Assembly (NCBI GenBank): GCA_947165725.1
Contig: CAMVBL010000071.1
Coordinates: 1 to 5,619 of the forward strand
Source of the DNA: an uncultured Caryophanales bacterium
GTDB taxonomy: Bacteria; Bacillota_I; Bacilli_A; RFN20; CAG-826
Length of the DNA stretch: 5,619 nucleotides
Reading direction: 5' to 3'
Position numbers and translations under genes: made by a program. The notes under the pieces were generated by a model. The model was not told the DNA's origin. It worked only from the letters and a program-made list of their open reading frames with translations, and ran no database searches. This document shows, piece by piece, positions 1 to 5,134 of this stretch (its first letter is position 1; each line of letters begins with the position of its first letter).

Positions 1-12
1 TTATCGTTTGTC

Positions 13-40
13 ATTACAAAATTCTATTTTGTGTTACAAT
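13..40 (+). promoter_or_regulatory. Predicted promoter of the metal exporter gene, with little or no 5' leader
   Basis: An extended -10 element, TG-T-TACAAT, lies at 32-40. A weak -35 candidate, ATTACA (13-18), lies 16 bp upstream of the hexamer. Transcription would start near 46-48, only a few bases before the ATG at 51. No Shine-Dalgarno sequence is present between the -10 and the start codon, so the message is probably leaderless or nearly so. The -10 is convincing and the -35 is not. The frame is open to the window edge but has no ATG, GTG or TTG upstream. Confidence 0.5.
16..32. promoter_or_regulatory. Palindrome inside the exporter promoter, possible operator
   Basis: ACAAAAT (16-22) and ATTTTGT (26-32) form a perfect 7-bp inverted repeat around TCT. 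It sits in the spacer of the predicted promoter, where a repressor would block RNA polymerase. It does not resemble the TGAA/TTCA sites upstream of the ArsR-type gene in this window, so a different regulator is inferred. It could also be chance in AT-rich DNA. It is too AT-rich to be a good terminator. Confidence 0.35.
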
Positions 41-50
41 AGTTACCCGT

Positions 51-914
51 ATGACTTGGGAATTATTCTTAGACATCTTATTAGACGCATTAAAAGACAG
101 TGGAATTGTCTTTGCTTTTGTGTTTTTGTTTCATGTCATTCTCTCTTTTATAGAAACACCAGTTTCTAACTTTTTAATTAAAAGAAAGAAAACTTCCCCA
201 ATCTTTGGTGCTTTATTTGGATTAGTTCCACAGTGTGGCACATCCGTTATTGCTGCAGACTTATATATTAAAAAATTCATTACCATCGGTACAGTTATTG
301 CTGTTTTCTTAAGCTGCTCTGATGAAGCCTTATTAGTGCTTTTAGGAGCCTGGAATGAAAAGACTTTAATGATCTTTCCATTATTAGGCTTAAAACTCGC
401 TAGTGGTATCTTAGTGGGCCTTCTTATTGATTTACTTATTAGAAAACAAAAGATTGTTGATGTTGACCATGTTGAAGAAGAACATGAATGTCACACACAC
501 CATCATGAGAATACGCCTGCGCATGCGCATTTAGTGCATCCATTAATTCACTCCGCGAAGATTTTTGCTTATGTCTTTGTTATTAATTTAGCAATGGGCC
601 TTCTTATTGGTTTTGTTGGCGAAGAAAACTTCTCTAACTTCATGATGACAAACCGCTATTTAGCGCCTTTATTTGCCTCTATTATTGGTCTTATTCCTAA
701 CTGTGCTTCATCTATTTTAATTACTGAGTTATTCATTTCTGGTAACTTATCATTTGGGGCATTATTCGCTGGTTTATTAGTTAACTCTGGCTTAGGTTTA
801 ATGGTCTTATTAAAAGATAAAAAGACAATTGGAAAAGCATTCATTATCTTAGCAATTTGCTTTGTTATCGCTAATATATTTGGTTATTTGACTTGTTTAG
901 TAGCGGGATTTTAG
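51..914 (+). CDS. Putative heavy-metal (manganese-type) exporter, ArsP_2-like 10-TM family membrane protein
   Basis: This 287-residue polytopic membrane protein resembles the family described as putative 10-TM heavy-metal exporters or putative manganese transporters (Pfam ArsP_2). Its substrate is not settled. Two halves carry matching signatures: GLVPQCGTS at residues 57-65 and GLIPNCASS at 213-221. Each is followed by a hydrophobic segment ending near LLVLL (94-98) or LMVLL (250-254), which suggests an internal duplication. The halves are joined by a hydrophilic loop (about 131-168) with ten His between 140 and 167, one Cys (147) and an acidic run (142-146), a plausible metal-collecting segment. 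The N-terminus (WELFLDILLDALKDS) looks like a natural family start, which supports the ATG at 51 despite the missing ribosome binding site. It lies 91 bp before the repressor-ATPase operon on the same strand. Efflux across the cytoplasmic membrane is inferred from the family and neighbours. Confidence 0.78.
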   Translation: MTWELFLDILLDALKDSGIVFAFVFLFHVILSFIETPVSNFLIKRKKTSPIFGALFGLVPQCGTSVIAADLYIKKFITIGTVIAVFLSCSDEALLVLLGAWNEKTLMIFPLLGLKLASGILVGLLIDLLIRKQKIVDVDHVEEEHECHTHHHENTPAHAHLVHPLIHSAKIFAYVFVINLAMGLLIGFVGEENFSNFMMTNRYLAPLFASIIGLIPNCASSILITELFISGNLSFGALFAGLLVNSGLGLMVLLKDKKTIGKAFIILAICFVIANIFGYLTCLVAGF

Positions 915-925
915 TCTTTGACTAA
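911..925 (+). repeat. Small perfect hairpin overlapping the exporter stop codon
   Basis: TTAGTC (911-916) and GACTAA (920-925) form a 6-bp stem with a TTT loop, and the TAG stop (912-914) lies in the left arm. No run of T follows directly, so this is not a standard intrinsic terminator. The 935-957 region (dyad, then six T) could give weak termination instead, but its stem is short and AT-rich. Confidence 0.35.
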
Positions 926-934
926 CTGACAACT

Positions 935-954
935 ATATGAACAGTCATTCATTT
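935..954. promoter_or_regulatory. Upstream ArsR/SmtB-type operator (O1)
   Basis: ATATGAA (935-941), a 6-bp spacer and TTCATTT (948-954) form a near-perfect inverted repeat with one mismatch. The core TGAACA-GT-CATTCA closely matches the TGAACA-NN-TATTCA type of core known for SmtB-family repressors. Its centre is 31 bp from the centre of the second copy, about three helical turns, so both would lie on the same face of the DNA. Confidence 0.65.
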
Positions 955-959
955 TTTAA

Positions 960-988
960 TTGCAAATATGAACGAACATTCATATAAT
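960..988 (+). promoter_or_regulatory. Promoter of the ArsR-ATPase operon
   Basis: TTGCAA (960-965, 4/6 to consensus) and a perfect TATAAT (983-988) are separated by exactly 17 bp. The predicted transcription start is near 995, giving a very short leader before the ATG at 1006. An operator fills the whole spacer and the first half of the -10, so repressor binding should exclude RNA polymerase. Confidence 0.8.
966..985. promoter_or_regulatory. Promoter-overlapping ArsR/SmtB-type operator (O2)
   Basis: ATATGAA (966-972) and TTCATAT (979-985) form a perfect 7-bp inverted repeat with a 6-bp spacer. The core, TGAACG-AA-CATTCA, has the same right half-site as O1. It lies between -35 and -10, the usual place for autorepression by ArsR/SmtB proteins, and the gene just downstream encodes such a protein. 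Confidence 0.75.
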
Positions 989-994
989 AATCAC

Positions 995-1000
995 GGTGAT
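995..1000 (+). promoter_or_regulatory. Ribosome binding site of the repressor gene
   Basis: GGTGAT matches the 3' part of the extended Shine-Dalgarno sequence AGGAGGTGAT and ends 5 nt before the ATG at 1006. An ATG at 999 overlaps it but is in another frame, so it does not compete as the gene start. The site lies at or next to the predicted transcription start. Confidence 0.5.
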
Positions 1001-1005
1001 GAAAT

Positions 1006-1374
1006 ATGAAAGGTGTTCAAAACTCAACAATTAAGAAAATGGAAAGCTTGCTTGAAACAGCTTCCGACGCAACAAGATTAAAGATCATGTTAGCGTTACT
1101 CGATGACGATAAATGTGTCTGTGAAGGTGACTGCAACTGTGGTACCTGTTTAAATATGGACTGCATGATTGAAAAATGTGTCAACGATATCGCTAATGAA
1201 ATAGGGGCTTCTCAATCTTTAGTGAGCCATCAATTAAGAGTCTTAAAAGATGCTGACTTAGTGAGAACCCGTAAAGAAAAGACAAAAGTGTATTACTCAT
1301 TATCTGATAAACATGTGCGCTTACTTTTAGGCGTTGCTTATGAACACGTAATGGAGGAAGAAGAAAATGATTAA
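1006..1374 (+). CDS. ArsR/SmtB-family metal-sensing repressor with a Cys-rich insertion
   Basis: This is a 122-residue winged-helix repressor expected to leave DNA when metal binds. The DNA-binding helices span about 60-82 (NDIANEIGASQSLVSHQLRV), followed by the wing around 86-99. Two metal sites are visible. The first is a Cys-rich stretch at 37-58 with seven Cys (37, 39, 43, 45, 48, 53, 58). It begins with the CVC motif seen in ArsR/CadC alpha3 sites but is expanded by roughly 20 residues before the HTH. The second is a full SmtB/CzrA-like alpha5 pattern: Asp101, His103, His114 and Glu117 (DxH-x10-HxxE). The gene is autoregulated, judging from the two operators upstream, and is translationally coupled to the ATPase, whose start it overlaps by 8 nt. 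CadC-like function is likely. The preferred metal (Cd/Pb at Cys, Zn at alpha5) is inference. Confidence 0.9.
   Translation: MKGVQNSTIKKMESLLETASDATRLKIMLALLDDDKCVCEGDCNCGTCLNMDCMIEKCVNDIANEIGASQSLVSHQLRVLKDADLVRTRKEKTKVYYSLSDKHVRLLLGVAYEHVMEEEEND
1353..1357 (+). promoter_or_regulatory. Ribosome binding site of the ATPase, inside the repressor gene
   Basis: GGAGG ends 9 nt before the ATG at 1367 and is formed by the codons of the acidic C-terminal tail of the repressor (Met-Glu-Glu). It supports the ATG at 1367 as start and, with the 8-nt gene overlap, coupled translation. Confidence 0.7.
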
Positions 1375-3760
1375 GAAAACATATCACATTTCTGGATTCG
1401 ATTGCCCAAACTGTGCGCATAAGAGTGAAGCCCATTTAGGTAAACATGAAAAAGTCGATAGTTGTCATATCGATTTTTCGACGAATAAGATGTATGTCAC
1501 ATATAAAGAAGAAGAATTAGAAGTCGAAGAAATCAAAAAAGTTATCGCTCAAGTGGAAAGCGATCCATTAGATATCTATGACTTAGATAAGAAAGTGGTG
1601 AAGAAAACTTACCATATCTCTGGTTTCGATTGTCCTAACTGTGCTCATAAATCAGAAGCTCATCTTGCAAAGCAAGAAGGCATCCAAGACGCTCATATCG
1701 ACTTCTCCACTAATAAGATGTATATCACATACACCAATAAGGCTTTCAGTATTGAACAAATCAAAAAGATTATTGCTCAAGTGGAAAGTGATCCATTAGA
1801 TATAAGTGAAATTGAAGGTAAAGTCGAACATAAAGAAAGACTATTTACTCCAAGTATGTGGTTCTTATTGGCAAGAATCGTTATCGCTGTTATCGTCTTA
1901 GTCGTTAACCTCGTTGTTTTAGAAAGATTTGATAACAGTGGTTGGATTAGATTTGCTATCTATACCGCGACAACAGTCTTATTAACATATGATGTTACTT
2001 GGCGTGTTATTAAACATATTAAAAACCTTAGAAACATCATTGACCATAACTTATTAATCACTATTGCAGTATTAGGTGCAACCGCTTTAGCGGTTATCCA
2101 CCTCTTAAAAGAAGGCCAAACTGAACATGGTGTCCACTTCGCGATGGAAGCGATGATGGTCGTTGGTTTATTCCAAGTTGGTCAAATCGTTGAAAGAATC
2201 GCCACTAATAGAAGTAAATTAGCGGTTATGAACGCCATTCAATTAAGAGTGGAATACGCTAACTTATTAAAAGATGGTGAAATTAGAAAGGTTGATCCAG
2301 AAGAATTAGAAATCGGCGATAACGTTGTTATCAGTGCGGGTGAAATGATCCCAGTTGATGGTGAAGTTGTTTCTGGTTCTGCTTATGTTGATAAATCATC
2401 TTTAACTGGTGAATTTGTCCCAGTCTTAACTGATGAAGATAATAAAGAAGTATTCGCTGGCTGCTTAGTTAAAACAGGTTCTATTACCATTAAGGTAAAT
2501 AAGAAATATGAAGATAGTGCAGTCGCTAAGATTATTGAATTAATTAGCAATAGTGGTGAAAAGAAATCCAAAGCAGATGAATTCATTGCTAAGTTTGCTA
2601 AATGGTATACTCCTGCTATTGTTATTGTCTCCGCTTTAGTGTTACTTATCGGTGGTTTAATTACTAAAGACTGGTCTGAATTTGTGGTCAGAGGATTAGA
2701 AATCCTCGTTACAGGTTGTCCATGTGCGATTGTTATCTCTGTTCCACTTGCTTATTTCGCTAGTGTTGGTTTAGCTAGTAAAAGAGGTATTGTCATTAAA
2801 GGCACTAACTATTTAGATCAATTAAATAACGTTGATAAGATTGTCACCGATAAAACAGGTACTTTAACTCATGGTGTGTTTACCATCACAAAAATCGCTA
2901 ATGAAGATGGTGTTAGTGAAGAAGAATTATTAAATGCTATATATGCAGCAGAATGCTTATCTACACACCCAATTGCTAAAGCAATTACTCATGATGTTGA
3001 TGTCAAAGCTTTAGCGGCCAAGCAAGTTGATTATCAAGAAATCGCTGGCTTTGGTGTTAAGACCACTTACGAAGGCGAAACTATCTACGCTGGTAACGCT
3101 CAATTTATGAGAAATAATGGTGTAGAACACCTTAATGAAGAAGTGATTGGCACAATCGTTCATTGTAAGAAAGGTGATAAATACTTAGGCTACATCGTTT
3201 TATACGATGAAGTGAAAAAAGAAGCCTATGAAATGGTCAGACTCTTACATAAAGAAAAGAAAGGTGTTGTCCTTTTAACTGGCGATAAGAAAGAGAATGC
3301 TGATTATATCAAAGATGAATTAGGTCTCGACCGTGTCTATAGTGAATTAACACCAGATCAAAAAACTGAAATTCTCGAAAGAGAAATGTTAGCCACTAAT
3401 AAGGCAGTTGCCTTCGTCGGTGATGGCATTAACGATGCTCCAAGCATCATGAGAGCGGATGTTGGTATCGCTATGGGCGCTATCGGTAGTGATATCGCTG
3501 TTGAAAACGCTGATGTCGTGATCATGAACGATGATCCTGCTAAGGTCTATGAAGCCGTGAAGATTGCTCGAATTGCTAGACATACCGCTATCTTCAATAT
3601 TGTCTTCGCCTTACTTGTGAAGTTCGTTGTGGCTATCTTAGTGTTAATCCTTGGTAGTCAATATATCCCAATGATTGTTCCAGTCCTTGCGGATACCGGT
3701 TTAACCGTTGTATTAGTTATTAATTCCTTATTAATCTTATATAGAAAATTAAGAAAATAA
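1367..3760 (+). CDS. cadA: P1B-type Zn/Cd/Pb-exporting ATPase with two HMA domains
   Basis: This 797-residue pump moves divalent soft metals out of the cytoplasm using ATP. Two tandem heavy-metal-associated domains (3-78 and 79-154) each carry a DCPNC site (Asp12-Cys13-Cys16; Asp88-Cys89-Cys92). The DCxxC form is typical of Zn-type domains. Membrane helices follow at about 165-185, 193-213, 226-247 and 256-276. The actuator motif TGE is at 347-349, further helices lie near 413-432 and 446-470, and the CPC transport motif is at 451-453. The phosphorylated Asp is Asp495 in DKTGTLT, the nucleotide-domain His-Pro is at 534-535 and the hinge GDGINDAP starts at 685. The last two helices carry Lys752 and Asp776 (DTG), matching the conserved Lys and Asp of ZntA/CadA and marking subgroup P1B-2, not copper pumps. 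All catalytic motifs are intact. The repressor gene directly upstream should switch it on in metal. The exact metal among Zn, Cd and Pb cannot be read from sequence. Confidence 0.94.
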   Translation: MIKKTYHISGFDCPNCAHKSEAHLGKHEKVDSCHIDFSTNKMYVTYKEEELEVEEIKKVIAQVESDPLDIYDLDKKVVKKTYHISGFDCPNCAHKSEAHLAKQEGIQDAHIDFSTNKMYITYTNKAFSIEQIKKIIAQVESDPLDISEIEGKVEHKERLFTPSMWFLLARIVIAVIVLVVNLVVLERFDNSGWIRFAIYTATTVLLTYDVTWRVIKHIKNLRNIIDHNLLITIAVLGATALAVIHLLKEGQTEHGVHFAMEAMMVVGLFQVGQIVERIATNRSKLAVMNAIQLRVEYANLLKDGEIRKVDPEELEIGDNVVISAGEMIPVDGEVVSGSAYVDKSSLTGEFVPVLTDEDNKEVFAGCLVKTGSITIKVNKKYEDSAVAKIIELISNSGEKKSKADEFIAKFAKWYTPAIVIVSALVLLIGGLITKDWSEFVVRGLEILVTGCPCAIVISVPLAYFASVGLASKRGIVIKGTNYLDQLNNVDKIVTDKTGTLTHGVFTITKIANEDGVSEEELLNAIYAAECLSTHPIAKAITHDVDVKALAAKQVDYQEIAGFGVKTTYEGETIYAGNAQFMRNNGVEHLNEEVIGTIVHCKKGDKYLGYIVLYDEVKKEAYEMVRLLHKEKKGVVLLTGDKKENADYIKDELGLDRVYSELTPDQKTEILEREMLATNKAVAFVGDGINDAPSIMRADVGIAMGAIGSDIAVENADVVIMNDDPAKVYEAVKIARIARHTAIFNIVFALLVKFVVAILVLILGSQYIPMIVPVLADTGLTVVLVINSLLILYRKLRK
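1373..1828 (+). repeat. Tandem in-frame duplication encoding the two HMA domains
   Basis: Two 228-bp units (1373-1600 and 1601-1828) encode 76-residue repeats. Over the first 70 aligned residues 51 are identical by hand count. In the conserved first 22 residues the proteins are identical while 12 of 22 codons differ synonymously. The duplication is therefore not recent, and both copies appear to be kept by selection on the protein. Confidence 0.9.
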
Positions 3761-3775
3761 GCGACACGTGTATAT

Positions 3776-3812
3776 AAAAAGCACGCACCCCCTCTAGCAA
3801 AAGGATGCGTAC
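3776..3812 (-). terminator. Intrinsic terminator of deoD
   Basis: Read on the minus strand, GTACGCATCC (3812-3803) pairs with GGGTGCGTGC (3790-3781) through ten pairs, two of them G-U, around a 12-nt loop, followed at once by TTTTT (3780-3776). It lies 22 bp past the deoD stop. On the plus strand the two wobbles become C-A mismatches and no T-run follows the stem, so it should work poorly for the ATPase transcript. No other terminator for the ATPase is visible in the 74-bp gap. Confidence 0.85.
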
Positions 3813-3834
3813 CATTGAGATTAATTTTGTTAAC

Positions 3835-4554
3835 TTATTTAGCAAATTTCTCAGCGGTTTCAACGCCAATTTCAATCATTCTTAATAAGCCATTTTGTCT
3901 TTGTTCTGGTGTGAGTTCTTCTTTGATTAAGAAAGAGTCACTGACAGTTAAGAGACAAAGGGCTTTTTTCTTTAACTTCGCAGCGTTGCAGTATAAGGAG
4001 AAAGCTTCCATTTCAACGGCTAAGACGTTCATATCAGCCCATTTCTTCCAGCCTTCTTTATCGGAGTTGTAGAAGACATCACTTGATAAGACGTTACCGA
4101 CGTGAACAGGAATGCCTTTCTTTCTTGCAGCGCTAACTGCGGCTTCCATAACATCGAAGTCCGCACTCGCGGAGTAATGACCGTTTAAGTTATATTGATG
4201 TGCCCAGTTACTATCTGTACTAGCAGCGCTACCGACGATGATATCAAATAAGTTGATATTTTCTTGATAGGCACCACATGTACCGACACGGATAATCACA
4301 TCAACGTTATAACGTGAATATAATTCGTAGGAGTAAATACCAATGGATGGCATACCCATACCTGAAGCCATAACGCTAATCTTTTTGCCATTTTTGGTAT
4401 AACCAGTATAGCCATAGATGTTACGAACACTAGTAACTAGTTTGACATCATGTAGATATGTATCGGCAATCAATTTAGCTCTTAATGGATCACCAGGCAT
4501 TAAAACAACGTTAGCAAAATCGCCAGGATTGGCACTGTTATGAGGTGTAGACAT
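3835..4554 (-). CDS. deoD: Purine nucleoside phosphorylase, DeoD type
   Basis: This 239-residue cytoplasmic enzyme cleaves purine (deoxy)ribonucleosides with phosphate to free base and (deoxy)ribose 1-phosphate in nucleoside salvage. The length equals that of E. coli DeoD. Conserved features in order are: MSTPH with His5, PGDPLRAK with Gly21 and Arg25, Arg44, RVGTCGA with Arg89 and Thr92, the ribose-binding VEMEA with Glu181-Met182-Glu183, and VSD with catalytic Asp206, then Arg219. These correspond to the phosphate-, ribose- and base-binding residues of the family, with Thr where E. coli has Ser90. The start at 4554 is chosen over the in-frame ATG at 4611 because MSTPH aligns with the family N-terminus, GGAGA lies 9 nt upstream, and a promoter occupies the extension. 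It is monocistronic, convergent with the ATPase and divergent from the winged-helix gene. No functional tie to the metal genes is seen. Confidence 0.96.
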   Translation of the reverse strand: MSTPHNSANPGDFANVVLMPGDPLRAKLIADTYLHDVKLVTSVRNIYGYTGYTKNGKKISVMASGMGMPSIGIYSYELYSRYNVDVIIRVGTCGAYQENINLFDIIVGSAASTDSNWAHQYNLNGHYSASADFDVMEAAVSAARKKGIPVHVGNVLSSDVFYNSDKEGWKKWADMNVLAVEMEAFSLYCNAAKLKKKALCLLTVSDSFLIKEELTPEQRQNGLLRMIEIGVETAEKFAK

Positions 4555-4563
4555 ATTATAAAT

Positions 4564-4568
4564 TCTCC
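4564..4568 (-). promoter_or_regulatory. Ribosome binding site fixing the deoD start
   Basis: GGAGA on the minus strand lies 9 nt before the ATG at 4554. It supports this start over the longer in-frame alternative at 4611. Confidence 0.6.
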
Positions 4569-4582
4569 ATTTCCCGAAAACT

Positions 4583-4611
4583 ATTCTACAAAACTTAGCA
4601 ATGTTTCTCAA
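4583..4611 (-). promoter_or_regulatory. deoD: Promoter of deoD
   Basis: On the minus strand TTGAGA (4611-4606) and TAGAAT (4588-4583) are separated by exactly 17 bp. Transcription should start near 4576, giving a leader of about 20 nt that contains the ribosome binding site. Confidence 0.8.
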
Positions 4612-4618
4612 TAGAGAA
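4605..4618. repeat. Short inverted repeat between divergent promoters
   Basis: TTCTC (4605-4609) and GAGAA (4614-4618) flank AATA. The left arm overlaps the deoD -35 box, and the repeat lies 7 bp from the -35 box of the divergent gene. It could be an operator for a shared regulator, but 5-bp arms are short enough to be chance. Confidence 0.25.
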
Positions 4619-4625
4619 TAATGTT

Positions 4626-4654
4626 TTGACCTTCTACTTATAAATCGTTAGAAT
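4626..4654 (+). promoter_or_regulatory. Promoter of the winged-helix gene, predicting a leaderless mRNA
   Basis: TTGACC (4626-4631) and TAGAAT (4649-4654) are separated by exactly 17 bp, each 5/6 to consensus. The usual start point, 6-7 nt after the -10, is 4660-4661, which is the A of the ATG. No Shine-Dalgarno sequence is possible in the 6 nt between the -10 and the ATG (ATCACC). Confidence 0.75.
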
Positions 4655-4660
4655 ATCACC

Positions 4661-5041
4661 ATGAAAGAAGTTAAGCTCAATCAAACTTACTACAAAGTTC
4701 TTATTACTATCAAAGCTCTAAACGACTTACATTACTACCCACTTAACGAAGGTATCTACAAGATTCTTGTAGGTGTAGTGGATGAAGATACTAAGCCATT
4801 CGTTGATTTAGATTGTTTTGGTACACTCATATCTTTTACCAGCAAAAAGGTCTGTCGTTTAACAATGATGTTATATCGCTATGGCTATATTGGAAGAATC
4901 TTTGATACACAAACTAAAAAGTTATATTTCTCTTTAACCGACAAAGGTATTGAAGCCACTGAAGCGTTCCTAAAAACTCATAAAAAACCTTTCGCAAGAA
5001 GAAACAAAAACGTCATACCGACAATTGTTAAAATTAACTAA
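4661..5041 (+). CDS. Small RQC-like winged-helix DNA-binding protein
   Basis: This is a 126-residue protein of unknown role. Its pattern resembles the RQC winged-helix domain found near the C-terminus of RecQ helicases. That pattern is an N-terminal helical stretch (8-24), NEGIYKILVG (29-38), an acidic linker, DCFGTLISFTSKKVCRL (51-67), then a recognition-helix and wing-like part, LTMMLYRYGYIGRIF (67-81) and LYFSLTDKGIEATEAFL (88-104). A basic tail follows (106-119, KTHKKPFARRNKN). No helicase, nuclease or ligand-binding part is present, so it would act alone on DNA or with a partner. It resembles the free-standing proteins called RQC-minor, but that placement is from memory of the pattern and needs a profile search. 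It has its own promoter, is divergent from deoD and lies 93 bp before cdaA. No clear terminator follows, only a weak AT-rich stem near 5038-5057. Confidence 0.65.
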   Translation: MKEVKLNQTYYKVLITIKALNDLHYYPLNEGIYKILVGVVDEDTKPFVDLDCFGTLISFTSKKVCRLTMMLYRYGYIGRIFDTQTKKLYFSLTDKGIEATEAFLKTHKKPFARRNKNVIPTIVKIN

Positions 5042-5073
5042 ATAACCTATTTTTTAGCCATTTTTGTTATCTT

Positions 5074-5102
5074 TTGTGGAAATATATTCCTGAATATATT
5101 AT
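5074..5102 (+). promoter_or_regulatory. Probable promoter of cdaA
   Basis: TTGTGG (5074-5079) and TATTAT (5097-5102) are 17 bp apart, giving a start near 5109, upstream of the ribosome binding site. GATAAT (5103-5108) is an alternative -10. Two copies of the self-complementary AATATATT (5081-5088 and 5093-5100), 4 bp apart, fill the spacer and overlap the -10, so an operator there is possible. With no strong terminator upstream, some read-through from the winged-helix gene is also likely. Confidence 0.5.
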
Positions 5103-5120
5103 GATAATTTTGCACGCTTC

Positions 5121-5127
5121 AGGGGGT
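5121..5127 (+). promoter_or_regulatory. Ribosome binding site of cdaA
   Basis: AGGGGGT lies 7 nt before the ATG at 5135. It supports this start over the out-of-frame ATG at 5101. Confidence 0.7.
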
Positions 5128-5134
5128 AAACATC

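Noticed and set aside
935..957. Intrinsic terminator for the exporter gene
   Set aside because: The stem is short and AT-rich, and the dyad is better explained as an ArsR operator because it matches the second copy in sequence and spacing.
999..1001. ATG upstream of the chosen repressor start
   Set aside because: It is out of frame with the repressor and lies within its Shine-Dalgarno region.
1193..1435. Minus-strand open frame across the repressor-ATPase junction
   Set aside because: It is antisense to two well-supported genes, lacks a ribosome binding site and has no family signature. The minus-strand frames at 656-844, 2383-2586 and 3389-3583 were dropped for the same reason.
3761..3834. 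Bidirectional terminator serving both the ATPase and deoD
   Set aside because: Only the minus-strand reading has full pairing plus an immediate T-run. The plus-strand stem has two C-A mismatches and no T-run next to it.
3815..4072. 85-codon plus-strand open frame antisense to deoD
   Set aside because: It is fully explained as a shadow of deoD, with no promoter or ribosome binding site of its own and no recognisable domain.
4555..4611. N-terminal extension of the deoD frame by 19 residues
   Set aside because: The extension contains the deoD promoter (TTGAGA-17-TAGAAT) and ribosome binding site, and it does not fit the family N-terminus, which begins at MSTPH.
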